The notes beneath the pieces were generated by a model. The model was not told the DNA's origin and did no database searches. It was given only the letters and a program-made list of their open reading frames with translations. Below, in pieces: positions 25,030 to 32,652 of a stretch of 64,000 nucleotides of DNA. Location of the stretch: contig JAHDCF010000002.1 in the NCBI GenBank assembly GCA_020630015.1, positions 75,505-139,504 on the forward strand, written 5' to 3'. Position numbers and translations under genes: made by a program. The first letter of the stretch is position 1; every line of letters starts with the position of its first letter. The DNA comes from Planktomarina sp. (GTDB lineage: Bacteria > Pseudomonadota > Alphaproteobacteria > Rhodobacterales > Rhodobacteraceae).

Positions 25030-25389
25030 ATGCGTGTATTGATTGTTGATGAAAATCCAGAACTGGCGGCGATTTGGTCTGATCACTTGATGCGATTGGG
25101 ATTGCAAACCGTTCATGCCACCACCCAAGATCAGGCGATCAGCATTCTGGGGTTGGATGAATTTGCAGTTGTGGTTTTGAATTTGCATCTTGGGGATGCC
25201 GGTGCCATGGCAGTTTCAGATTATTGTAATTACCGATGGCCGCGGGCGCGGGTGGTGTTTGTCACCAATTCCACGTTTTTTTCCGATGGGTCGATCTTTT
25301 CGCACAGTGCAAATGCCTGTGCCTTTATCCCACAAAGCACGCAACCCACAGATTTGGCGGCCATGGTGAATTATTACGCCGATCACTGA
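25030..25389 (+). CDS. Stand-alone degenerate response-regulator receiver domain
   Basis: 119 residues, receiver domain only. LIVDEN supplies the acidic pocket (D7, E8). The phosphoacceptor position reads VVVLNLHLGD, with Asn51 instead of Asp. T79 is kept (VFVTNS) but the conserved Lys is replaced in AFIPQST. It therefore probably cannot be phosphorylated in the normal way and may act as a protein-protein or ligand-binding pseudo-receiver. No histidine kinase is adjacent; the gene sits alone between two cobalamin operons. A link to cobalamin is positional only. Confidence 0.8.
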   Translation: MRVLIVDENPELAAIWSDHLMRLGLQTVHATTQDQAISILGLDEFAVVVLNLHLGDAGAMAVSDYCNYRWPRARVVFVTNSTFFSDGSIFSHSANACAFIPQSTQPTDLAAMVNYYADH

Positions 25390-25469
25390 TTTGCGCCGCA
25401 AGTTCGCGTTGCAGTGTCGGGAATCAGATTGCCCTTTGATGTTGGCTGTTCTAAGCGATCTATGACGAC

Positions 25470-25563
25470 GTCCTAAGGACCGGAACGGTGCATGGGCGCG
25501 GCCGACCCAAACTGGGGGCCACCGCCATGATCGTCTGATACAAGGCTTTGCCTGTCTTTTTTT
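25470..25563 (+). ncRNA. Candidate structured leader or small RNA ending in a terminator
   Basis: From the sequence: hairpin GTCC-TAA-GGAC (25470-25480); a nested stem in which CATGG (25491) pairs with CCATG (25525), and GGCC-GA-CCC pairs with GGG..GGCC around an AAACT loop; then a terminator hairpin and seven T. A promoter-like TTGATG with TCTATG 17 bases later lies just upstream. Length about 95 nt. It could be an independent small RNA or a transcription-attenuating leader for the DUF6732-cbiX-cob operon, whose first ATG is at 25596. It does not match the cobalamin riboswitch consensus seen at 13664-13858. Confidence 0.5.
25540..25563 (+). terminator. Intrinsic terminator upstream of the cbiX-cob operon
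   Basis: AGGC-TTT-GCCT, extended by AC..GT around a bulge, followed by TC and TTTTTTT. It lies 32 bases before the DUF6732 start codon, so it either ends a small RNA, ends the receiver gene transcript or acts as an attenuator. Confidence 0.7.
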
Positions 25564-25595
25564 GGTGACGGATGTGCAACTGAAAGGACGGCCCC

Positions 25596-25808
25596 ATGTT
25601 AAGAATTTTTCCATTGCTGATTTTGATGCCGGGCGGTGCCTTTGCCCATGTGGGCCACATCGGAGAGGTTGCCGGCCATGATCACATCACCATTGGTGTG
25701 GCGGTGGGTGCCATCGGTCTGGCGGGGCTTTTGGGCCTTTTGCGTGGGCGCGCGCCCGAGGCGGAGCCGGAGGACGAAATCCAAGACGAAGACTTGCAGG
25801 AGGCATGA
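25596..25808 (+). CDS. DUF6732-like small membrane protein
   Basis: 70 residues. Signal peptide-like N-terminus ending near GGAFAH, then HVGHIGEVAGHDH, a His-containing stretch, one transmembrane segment (ITIGVAVGAIGLAGLLGLL) and an acidic C-terminal tail. Small proteins of this shape stand next to cbiX in Rhodobacterales cobalamin operons. The His residues facing the periplasm could bind cobalt, which is inference. AAAGGA precedes the ATG and the stop is one base from cbiX. Confidence 0.7.
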   Translation: MLRIFPLLILMPGGAFAHVGHIGEVAGHDHITIGVAVGAIGLAGLLGLLRGRAPEAEPEDEIQDEDLQEA

Positions 25809-25809
25809 T

Positions 25810-27024
25810 ATGACCAAAATCGGTGTCATGATTTGTGGCCATGGGTCACGCAGCCAATCCGCAGTTGATGAATTCAGCACTTTGGCGGATAAATTGCCCG
25901 CCTTTTTGCCCGACGATTGGGCGATGGAATATGGGTATTTGGAATTTGCAAATCCTGTTATCCGCGATGGTTTGGACAAGTTGCGTGAACAAGGCTGTGA
26001 CAAGATATTGGCGGTGCCTGGTATGTTGTTCGCGGCGATGCATTCCAAGAATGATATTCCAACCGTTCTGAATACCTATGCCGCCAAACATGGGATCGAA
26101 GTCAGTTATGGCCGCGAACTGGGTGTTGATCCAAAGATGATCGCCGCGGCTGGTGCCCGCATCACAGAGGCGTTGGAGGCCTGTGAAACCGATATCCCTT
26201 TGCATGAAACATGTTTGGTGGTCATCGGCCGGGGTGCGTCGGATCCGGATGCCAATGGGAATGTTGCCAAGATTGCGCGTATGTTGCACGAAGGTTTGGG
26301 CTTTGGCTGGTGCGAGGTCGGGTATTCTGGTGTCACCTTCCCCCTTGTGGAACCTTGCCTGCAACATGCGGCAAAGCTTGGATACAAACGTATTGTTGTT
26401 TTCCCATATTTCCTGTTTTCCGGCATTCTTATCGATCGGATTTATGGCTTTTCGGATCAAGTTGCGGCGGAACATCCCGATATTGAATTCGTGAAGGCAG
26501 GGTATCTTGGCGATCATCCCAAGGTTCTTGAAACCTTTGCCGCACGGGTGACCGAACAGATGGGTGATGTGGTTGTTCCCAACTGTGGCATTTGCCCATT
26601 CCGCGAACAGGTTCTGACCGTTGGGGAAGGCGGGCACACCCATGTGAAAGCGGATGATCGCGCCAAGGCGCATCCGGCCATGTCCAGCGCACCGCCGCAA
26701 ACCTGTGTTATGTGCAAATACCGGACAGAGGTTTTGGGTTTCGAAGACGAAGTCGGCGCAATCCAAGAAAGCCACCACCACCATGTGGAAGGTCAGGGCG
26801 CATCGGCCCCGGGATCGAACGTGGCTGATTGTAAGCTGTGTGATACATTTTGCACGGGTCTGTGCCGTTTGGAAGGGCAGGCCGGGCATCACCATCATCA
26901 TCACCATGATCACGGGCATGATCATCACCATCATGACCACGATCACGATCATCATCACCCGGTGTATCCTCACGCTGATCACCCTCATGGGCCCGAAAGC
27001 GCGCGTAAGTCGAAAAAGACCTGA
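25810..27024 (+). CDS. cbiX: Sirohydrochlorin cobaltochelatase-type protein CbiX with His-rich tail
   Basis: 404 residues. The N-terminal two thirds contain duplicated chelatase-fold halves, with GHGSR near residue 10 and the second-half block PYFLFSGILIDRI. CPFR, MCKY and the CKLCDTFCTGLC cluster give Cys residues expected for an Fe-S site of the long CbiX form. The C-terminus carries a very His/Asp-rich tail (residues about 358-393), a probable metal store. It inserts Co2+ into sirohydrochlorin, or another metal into a related tetrapyrrole. The ATG at 25810 follows the DUF6732 stop by one base; longer upstream frames overlap that gene. A long antisense frame over this region is a shadow. 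Confidence 0.92.
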   Translation: MTKIGVMICGHGSRSQSAVDEFSTLADKLPAFLPDDWAMEYGYLEFANPVIRDGLDKLREQGCDKILAVPGMLFAAMHSKNDIPTVLNTYAAKHGIEVSYGRELGVDPKMIAAAGARITEALEACETDIPLHETCLVVIGRGASDPDANGNVAKIARMLHEGLGFGWCEVGYSGVTFPLVEPCLQHAAKLGYKRIVVFPYFLFSGILIDRIYGFSDQVAAEHPDIEFVKAGYLGDHPKVLETFAARVTEQMGDVVVPNCGICPFREQVLTVGEGGHTHVKADDRAKAHPAMSSAPPQTCVMCKYRTEVLGFEDEVGAIQESHHHHVEGQGASAPGSNVADCKLCDTFCTGLCRLEGQAGHHHHHHHDHGHDHHHHDHDHDHHHPVYPHADHPHGPESARKSKKT

Positions 27025-27030
27025 ACTGCC

Positions 27031-27669
27031 ATGCGCCCTTATGAAAAGAACCCATCGGCGATTTATGCCGAAAGCTTTGCCACCGTTGCACGCGAGGCCC
27101 GATTGGATCGGTTTCCTATGGGATTGGATCTTTTGGCAACTCGCGTCATTCACGCCTGCGGAATGGTCGAAGTTGCGGATCGGCTTGCCTTTACCGACAC
27201 TGCCTTTCGCGCGGGCGCGGCTGCTTTGGCTGAAGGGGCGCCGGTGTTGTGCGATTGTGAGATGGTTGGAGCAGGCATCATCCGGCGGTATCTGCCAGCA
27301 GAAAATGAAGTCATCATAACTTTGAACGCCCCATCCGTGCCGGAACTGGCAAAGACCATAGGCAATACAAGATCAGCCGCCGCAGTGGAACTTTGGAAAG
27401 ATCATATCGAAGGGGCCGTGGTGGCGATTGGGAATGCGCCGACGGCGCTGTTTCATTTACTTGAACTATTGGACGATGGTTGGCCTAAACCGGCGTGCAT
27501 CTTGGGCTTTCCTGTGGGGTTTGTGGGCGCGGCCGAAAGCAAAGCAGAATTGGCCGCCAATTCCCGTGGGTGCGATTTTGTTGCCCTGCGTGGTCGGCGT
27601 GGGGGATCCGCGATTGCGTCTGCCGCGGTGAATGCCCTTGCGGCCGGATTGCCGGAGGTGCGGGCATGA
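27031..27669 (+). CDS. cobH: Precorrin-8X methylmutase
   Basis: 212 residues. Moves the C11 methyl to C12 in precorrin-8X, giving hydrogenobyrinic acid. YEKNPSAIYAESF at the start, RVIHACGM with the catalytic His, CDCEMVGAGI and ALRGRRGGSAIASAAVNAL are family motifs. It starts six bases after cbiX and its stop overlaps the cobL start as ATGA. Confidence 0.96.
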   Translation: MRPYEKNPSAIYAESFATVAREARLDRFPMGLDLLATRVIHACGMVEVADRLAFTDTAFRAGAAALAEGAPVLCDCEMVGAGIIRRYLPAENEVIITLNAPSVPELAKTIGNTRSAAAVELWKDHIEGAVVAIGNAPTALFHLLELLDDGWPKPACILGFPVGFVGAAESKAELAANSRGCDFVALRGRRGGSAIASAAVNALAAGLPEVRA

Positions 27670-28865
27670 AACCTTGGCTTCATATTGTCGGTATCGGCGA
27701 AGATGGGATGGATGGCTTGGTGCCTGCAACCCGCGCCGTGGTGGAAGCGGCCGATGTGATCATCGGCGGGGATCGCCATCACGAACTTTCTGTAAACCCA
27801 AAGGCACAACGTTTGGCTTGGCCGTCGCCCTTTGATGCGCTGATTGGGGATCTGAAAGCGCTGAAGGGGCAAAGGGTTGTGGTTTTGGCCACGGGCGATC
27901 CTTTGTGGTTTTCGGTGGGCGCCCGGATTGGACGCGAAATTGATCCAACCCAAATCACCTATCATCCACAGCTTAGCGCCTTTCAACTGGCGGCCGCCCG
28001 CATGGGATGGTCCATGGCCGATGTGGAAACTTTGACTGTGCACGGACGCCCCGTTGAACAGATGATCGCGTTTATACAACCCGATCAGCGCCTTTTGATT
28101 TTGACGACCGGTGCGGAAACACCGGCCCAGATCGCGGGCTTTCTGACCGACCGCGGGTTTGGCGGATCGCGTATGACCGTTCTGGCCGCGATGGGTGGTG
28201 ATCGCGAACAACGGTTTGATGGCACGGCGGCGGATTGGAACCATGAGGTACCGGCCTTCAATACTTTGGCGGTGGATTGTGTTGCCGATCCAGATGCCGC
28301 GTTGTTACCGCGCGTTCCCGGTTTGCCCGATGATTTATTCCAATCTGATGGAACAATGACCAAGCGTGAAGTTCGGGCCGTGACCATGTCGAAATTGATG
28401 CCCATGCGGGGGGCATTGTTGTGGGATATTGGAACCGGGTGTGGATCCGTTGCCATCGAATGGATGCGGGCCGCGCGATATGCACAGGCAATCGGGCTTG
28501 AACCCAGGGCCGACCGACGGGCAATGGCCGCCGACAATGCCTTGGCCCTTGGCGTGCCGCGCCTGACGCTGATTGATGGATCCGCCCCCGAAGGCCTGGC
28601 CGATCTGCCGGCACCTGATGCGGTTTTCATTGGGGGGGGGCTATCGGCCGAGGTTTTTGAAGTGGTTTGGTCTTCCCTTAAACCGCTGGGCCGTTTGGTG
28701 GCAAATGCGGTAACGTTGGAATCCGAGGCCGCCCTGATTGATTTGCAAAAACAGCACGGTGGCGATTTGGCCAAGATATCGGTGCATCGTGCGGATGATG
28801 TTGGGCCTTATCGTGGATGGCGTCCCTTTATGCCGGTGACGCAGTGGAGTTTGATCAAAAGATGA
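27666..28865 (+). CDS. cobL: Precorrin-6Y C5,15-methyltransferase (decarboxylating)
   Basis: 399 residues, full-length fused form. Residues 1-210 are the CobL-N / CbiE-type tetrapyrrole methylase (LHIVGIGEDGMDG, VLATGDPLWFSVG) and residues 220-399 the CbiT-type SAM domain (MTKREVRAVTMSKL, WDIGTGCGSVAIEW). It methylates C5 and C15 and decarboxylates the C12 acetate. The start at 27666 overlaps the cobH stop (ATGA) and gives the normal N-terminus; a longer upstream frame lies inside cobH. Its stop overlaps cobI as ATGA. Confidence 0.96.
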   Translation: MKPWLHIVGIGEDGMDGLVPATRAVVEAADVIIGGDRHHELSVNPKAQRLAWPSPFDALIGDLKALKGQRVVVLATGDPLWFSVGARIGREIDPTQITYHPQLSAFQLAAARMGWSMADVETLTVHGRPVEQMIAFIQPDQRLLILTTGAETPAQIAGFLTDRGFGGSRMTVLAAMGGDREQRFDGTAADWNHEVPAFNTLAVDCVADPDAALLPRVPGLPDDLFQSDGTMTKREVRAVTMSKLMPMRGALLWDIGTGCGSVAIEWMRAARYAQAIGLEPRADRRAMAADNALALGVPRLTLIDGSAPEGLADLPAPDAVFIGGGLSAEVFEVVWSSLKPLGRLVANAVTLESEAALIDLQKQHGGDLAKISVHRADDVGPYRGWRPFMPVTQWSLIKR

Positions 28866-29563
28866 CGGGTACACTTTATGGTGTTGGGGTTGGTCCGGGC
28901 GACCCTGATTTGATGACGGTGAAGGCACAAAAGCTGATCCAAGGGGCCGATGTGATCGCCTATCCTTCCCTGGCGGGGGGTGACAGTTTTGCCCGGTCCA
29001 TCGCCGCTGATTTGATACCAGATGATGTGGTTGAGATTGCCATGGATGTTCCCATGACAACCGATCGCGCACCGGCGCAAGCGGCTTATGATGCCGGGGC
29101 CAAAGAAATCGCCAAGGCCTTGGAAGACGGCAAGAATGTGGTCTGCCTGTGCGAAGGTGATCCGTTCTTTTATGGATCTTTCATGTATCTTTATGCCCGG
29201 CTTGCCACGCGGTTTGACGTGGAAGTGGTGCCGGGTGTTACCAGTGTTACCACCTGTGCCGCCAAGGCGGGCATGCCGCTGGCAGCGCGCAATGAACGCC
29301 TGACCGTGTTACCCGGCCCATTGCCCAAAGAAAAATTAAAAGACCGGATTGAAGGTGCAGAAAGTGTAGCCATCATGAAGGTGGGGCGGCATATGCGCAA
29401 AATCCGCGGCGTGATCACCGAGCTTGGTTTGCTTGATCAAGCGACTTATGTGGAACGCGCCAGTCTGCCAGACGAAGTGGTTTGCCCGTTGGAACAAGCC
29501 CCGGAAGACGCACCATATTTTTCCATGATATTGATTGTAAAGGGGGGCGACCCATGGCTGTAA
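28862..29563 (+). CDS. cobI: Precorrin-2 C20-methyltransferase
   Basis: 233 residues, tetrapyrrole methylase fold. LYGVGVGPGDPDLMT opens the protein, VCLCEGDPFFYGSF is the second SAM-binding block and VVPGVTSVTTCAAKAGMPL the third. It adds the C20 methyl that is later lost in ring contraction. The start at 28862 overlaps the cobL stop (ATGA) and the 3' end overlaps the next gene by ten bases. Confidence 0.95.
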   Translation: MTGTLYGVGVGPGDPDLMTVKAQKLIQGADVIAYPSLAGGDSFARSIAADLIPDDVVEIAMDVPMTTDRAPAQAAYDAGAKEIAKALEDGKNVVCLCEGDPFFYGSFMYLYARLATRFDVEVVPGVTSVTTCAAKAGMPLAARNERLTVLPGPLPKEKLKDRIEGAESVAIMKVGRHMRKIRGVITELGLLDQATYVERASLPDEVVCPLEQAPEDAPYFSMILIVKGGDPWL

Positions 29564-31398
29564 CACCTGTGGTTTTGGCCCTGTCGCGATCGGGCGAACC
29601 AACGGCCCATCGCGTGGCAAACGCTATCGGTGCGATGGTGCATGGCCGTTCTGGCCGGGTGGACCAGGCGGATGTGTTTTTTGAAAATGCACTGAATCAC
29701 GCACGTGATTTGTTTGCCGCAGGCACACCAATTGTTGGTGTTTGTGCCAGTGGGATCCTGATCCGGGGTGTGGCGCCTTTGTTAAATGACAAAAAGTCCG
29801 AACCCCCTGTTGTATCCGTCAGTGATGATGGTGGCGTTGTTGTTCCCCTTTTGGGAGGGCATCGTGGGGCCAACCGATTGGCCCGTGACATTGCCAGCGC
29901 CTTGGATGGCACAGCTGCGGTAACCACTGCCGGCGACGTGGCGCTGGGCGTGGCTTTGGATGAACCGCCTGCAGGTTGGCGCATGGCCAAAGGGGATGCC
30001 AAATCTGTGATGGCGGGGCTGTTGTCGGGCCAAAAATTCACGCTTTCGGGTGCCGTGGATTGGCTGCAGCCATTGGTGGACGGTCCATCTGTTTCCCAAG
30101 TTGCCGCCACAACCGTTCGCGGGGCCGGGATTCCACCAGTAAAATTGACCGCAGATGATAACCCCGGTTTGGGGCTGATCTGGCATCAGGCGCGATATGT
30201 TTTGGGTCTGGGCTGTGCCCGTGGTGCAAGCGCGGATGACATGTGGAAATTTGTCACCAACACTTTGGACGAGGCAGGCATCGCAGCAGAGGCGATTGCC
30301 TGTGTTGCCAGTATTGATTTGAAGGCCGATGAACCGGCGATGATTGAAACGGCAAGGCGGTTGGGGGTTCCTTTGCGGTTGTTCACAGCGGCCGAACTTG
30401 AAGCTGAAACCGGCCGCCTTGCTAACCCATCTGATGTGGTCTTTGCAGAGGTTGGATGCCATGGCGTGTCAGAGGGGGCGGCCTTGGCTGCCGTTGGGGC
30501 TGATGGCGATCTGGTTGTTGAAAAGCGCAAAACGCCGGATTGCACATGTGCCGTTGCCATGTCTGATATCGCCCTTATTGATCTGCCCGGACGGGCACGG
30601 GGGCGTTTGTCCATTGTGGGCATCGGCCCGGGGCAGGCCAGTTGGCGCACCCCCGAAGTCAGTCAACTGGTGGCTGAAGCAGAAGAGCTGGTGGGATATG
30701 GCCTGTACATCGATTTGTTGGGCCCGTTGGCCACAGGCAAGGTACGGTCTGATTTCCCACTGGGTGGGGAAGAGGCGCGATGCCGTTACGCATTGGAAGA
30801 AGCCGCCAAAGGCAAAAACGTTGCTTTGGTTTGTTCCGGGGACGCGGGCATTTATGCCATGGGGGCATTGGTCTTTGAATTGATGGACCGGGGCCCAGAT
30901 GAAATGGGCGTCAGCGACGCGGCCCGCCGGGTGGACGTCGTGTGTTCCCCCGGTGTCAGCGCGTTGCAAGGGGCCGCAGCCCGCGCAGGGGCGCCCTTGG
31001 GGCATGACTTTTGCACCATATCCTTGTCTGATCTTTTGACACCGCGCGATGATATCATCCGCCGTTTACATGCCGCCGCAGAGGGGGATTTTGTGATTGC
31101 CTTTTATAATCCGGTTTCAAAAACACGTCGGACCCTGCTGGCCGAGGCGCGCGAAATTTTGTTGCAGCACCGTCCGGCGGATACGCCGGTAATGTTGGCC
31201 ACATCATTGGGGCGCCCAGAAGAATTTGTCCGGTATCGCCGGTTGGATCAATTGGAAGTGGACGAAGTTGACATGATGACGGTTGTCTTGGTGGGGTCGT
31301 CAAATTCCCGTCTGGCAAAATTGGGGGAAGGCCCACGCATGTTCACGCCGCGTGGGTATGCCCGCAAAATTGACGGCGATCTGAGCGGTTCTTCATAA
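29554..31398 (+). CDS. cobJ: CbiG-CobJ fusion: CbiG/CobE-like domain plus precorrin-3B C17-methyltransferase
   Basis: 614 residues. Residues 1-345 are CbiG-like: VVPLLGGHRGANRLARDIA is the central CbiG motif, and LGLGCARGASADDM with VEKRKTPDCTCAVA belongs to the C-terminal, CobE-like part. Residues 365-605 are a CobJ/CbiH methylase: LSIVGIGPGQASWRT, ALVCSGDAGIYAMG and FYNPVSKTRR. CobJ methylates C17 and contracts the ring. In the aerobic route only CobE is usually needed, so the full CbiG N-terminus is notable. The ATG at 29554 is ten bases inside cobI; the earlier in-frame ATG at 29482 would overlap cobI further and lacks homology. Confidence 0.93.
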   Translation: MAVTPVVLALSRSGEPTAHRVANAIGAMVHGRSGRVDQADVFFENALNHARDLFAAGTPIVGVCASGILIRGVAPLLNDKKSEPPVVSVSDDGGVVVPLLGGHRGANRLARDIASALDGTAAVTTAGDVALGVALDEPPAGWRMAKGDAKSVMAGLLSGQKFTLSGAVDWLQPLVDGPSVSQVAATTVRGAGIPPVKLTADDNPGLGLIWHQARYVLGLGCARGASADDMWKFVTNTLDEAGIAAEAIACVASIDLKADEPAMIETARRLGVPLRLFTAAELEAETGRLANPSDVVFAEVGCHGVSEGAALAAVGADGDLVVEKRKTPDCTCAVAMSDIALIDLPGRARGRLSIVGIGPGQASWRTPEVSQLVAEAEELVGYGLYIDLLGPLATGKVRSDFPLGGEEARCRYALEEAAKGKNVALVCSGDAGIYAMGALVFELMDRGPDEMGVSDAARRVDVVCSPGVSALQGAAARAGAPLGHDFCTISLSDLLTPRDDIIRRLHAAAEGDFVIAFYNPVSKTRRTLLAEAREILLQHRPADTPVMLATSLGRPEEFVRYRRLDQLEVDEVDMMTVVLVGSSNSRLAKLGEGPRMFTPRGYARKIDGDLSGSS

Positions 31399-31440
31399 AT
31401 AAAAAATGCGCGTTGAAAATTCGAACAAGAAAGACTGGTT

Positions 31441-32205
31441 ATGAAAGTATATTTCATCGGAGCAGGGCCGGGTGATCCGGAACTTTTGACCGTTAAGGCG
31501 GCGCGAATTATCGGGGAATGCCCTGTCTGTCTTTATGCTGGGTCGCTAGTCCCCGCAGAGGTGGTTGCCTGCGCCCCCGCCGGCGCGCATGTGATGGACA
31601 CCGCCCCCATGACATTGGATGAAACGCACGCAGAGATTTTGAAAGCACGGGATGCCGGACATGATGTTGCGCGGGTGCATTCGGGCGATCCGTCCCTGTA
31701 CGGCGCGATTGCAGAACAAATTCGTCGGCTGCGCGCCGATGGAATTGAATATGAGATTATTCCGGGCGTTCCTGCCTATACCGCCGTGGCAGCGGCTTTG
31801 GGGCAAGAGCTGACGATCCCAGAGATTGCTCAATCTATTGTGTTGACGCGGATGTCGATGAAATCAACCTCGATGCCGCCCAAAGAAACCCTTGAAAATT
31901 TTGCGATTTCGGGCGCGACCTTGGCCATTCATTTGGCCATTCGCAACATGCGCGAGATTGAACGGGTGTTGATCCCACATTACGGGGAAGATTGTCCGGT
32001 GGTTGTCGCCTATCGCGCCAGTTGGCCCGATCAATTGATTCTTCGCGGCACCTTGTCGGACATCCGCAAAAAGGTGCGCGATGCAAAAATCACGCGAACG
32101 GCGCTTGTTATGGTGGGGCCTGCTTTGGCCGATCATACCGATTTTGTGGATTCCGCGCTTTATGACCCCGAAGTGGAGCATGTTTTGCGAAACCGTAAAA
32201 CTTGA
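31441..32205 (+). CDS. cobM: Precorrin-4 C11-methyltransferase
   Basis: 254 residues. VYFIGAGPGDPELLTVKAA, VCLYAGSLVP, RVHSGDPSLYGAI and IIPGVPAYTAVAAALGQELT are the tetrapyrrole methylase and CobM/CbiF blocks. It follows the CbiG-CobJ gene after 42 bases, the widest gap in the operon, and is the last recognisable cobalamin gene of the run; no cobK follows it. Confidence 0.95.
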   Translation: MKVYFIGAGPGDPELLTVKAARIIGECPVCLYAGSLVPAEVVACAPAGAHVMDTAPMTLDETHAEILKARDAGHDVARVHSGDPSLYGAIAEQIRRLRADGIEYEIIPGVPAYTAVAAALGQELTIPEIAQSIVLTRMSMKSTSMPPKETLENFAISGATLAIHLAIRNMREIERVLIPHYGEDCPVVVAYRASWPDQLILRGTLSDIRKKVRDAKITRTALVMVGPALADHTDFVDSALYDPEVEHVLRNRKT

Positions 32206-32298
32206 AAGACATAAAATCGCCAAAATTTAGGCAATAGTCATAGTTAGACTTGACGATGACCCCATTCATGAACACGCTTCGTACTGGGAGATGGATAG

Positions 32299-32646
32299 AT
32301 GACAACTTATTTGCCAAAAGAAGTTGCGGCAGGTTTGGAAGCCGCACGTAAAACCGCCCTTCGCAAGAAAAGTCGCCTGCGGATTGAAGCGAATGGTTCG
32401 CGGGTGAAGGTTCTTTCGCTTTGGGATGATGGGTTCTCTGTCGAACGTGAGGATGCCCCCAACCTGCGCGGTTTGGTGGACATGTTTGATGGGGGTCGCC
32501 ACCTGTATCAATGTTTGATCGTCGCATCAGAGGAAGACGGCGATGAAATGCGCTATGATTTCAAGCGCAGCACCGAAGCCACAGATCGCGCCCCACTTGA
32601 TTTTGTGCGCCCGGATGATGCCCCGATCGCGTTATTGGGATCCTGA
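32299..32646 (+). CDS. Unassigned small soluble protein, possibly PilZ-like
   Basis: 115 residues without signal peptide or membrane segment. A basic start (ARKTALRKKSRLRIE) leads into VLSLWDDGFSVERE, then a beta-rich stretch LYQCLIVASEEDGDEMRYDFKR. This order recalls the PilZ beta-barrel (Arg-rich lead, D-x-S-x-x-G, then strands), but the PilZ signature is not intact, so cyclic-di-GMP binding is doubtful. GGGAGATGG precedes the ATG. It is separated by 93 bases from cobM and converges on patB with only six bases between. Confidence 0.45.
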   Translation: MTTYLPKEVAAGLEAARKTALRKKSRLRIEANGSRVKVLSLWDDGFSVEREDAPNLRGLVDMFDGGRHLYQCLIVASEEDGDEMRYDFKRSTEATDRAPLDFVRPDDAPIALLGS

Positions 32647-32652
32647 CAGGCG

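Noticed and set aside
25470-25540. Cobalamin (RF00174) or AdoCbl-variant riboswitch upstream of cbiX
   Set aside because: Contains GGTG and GCCAC-like strings but lacks the B12 box and the order of conserved blocks found at 13664-13858.
25846-27153. Long minus-strand frame of 435 codons
   Set aside because: Antisense to cbiX and cobH, which are clearly coding; its His/Met-rich parts mirror the His-rich tail.
29782-30462. Minus-strand frame of 226 codons
   Set aside because: Antisense to the CbiG-CobJ gene, no recognisable domain.
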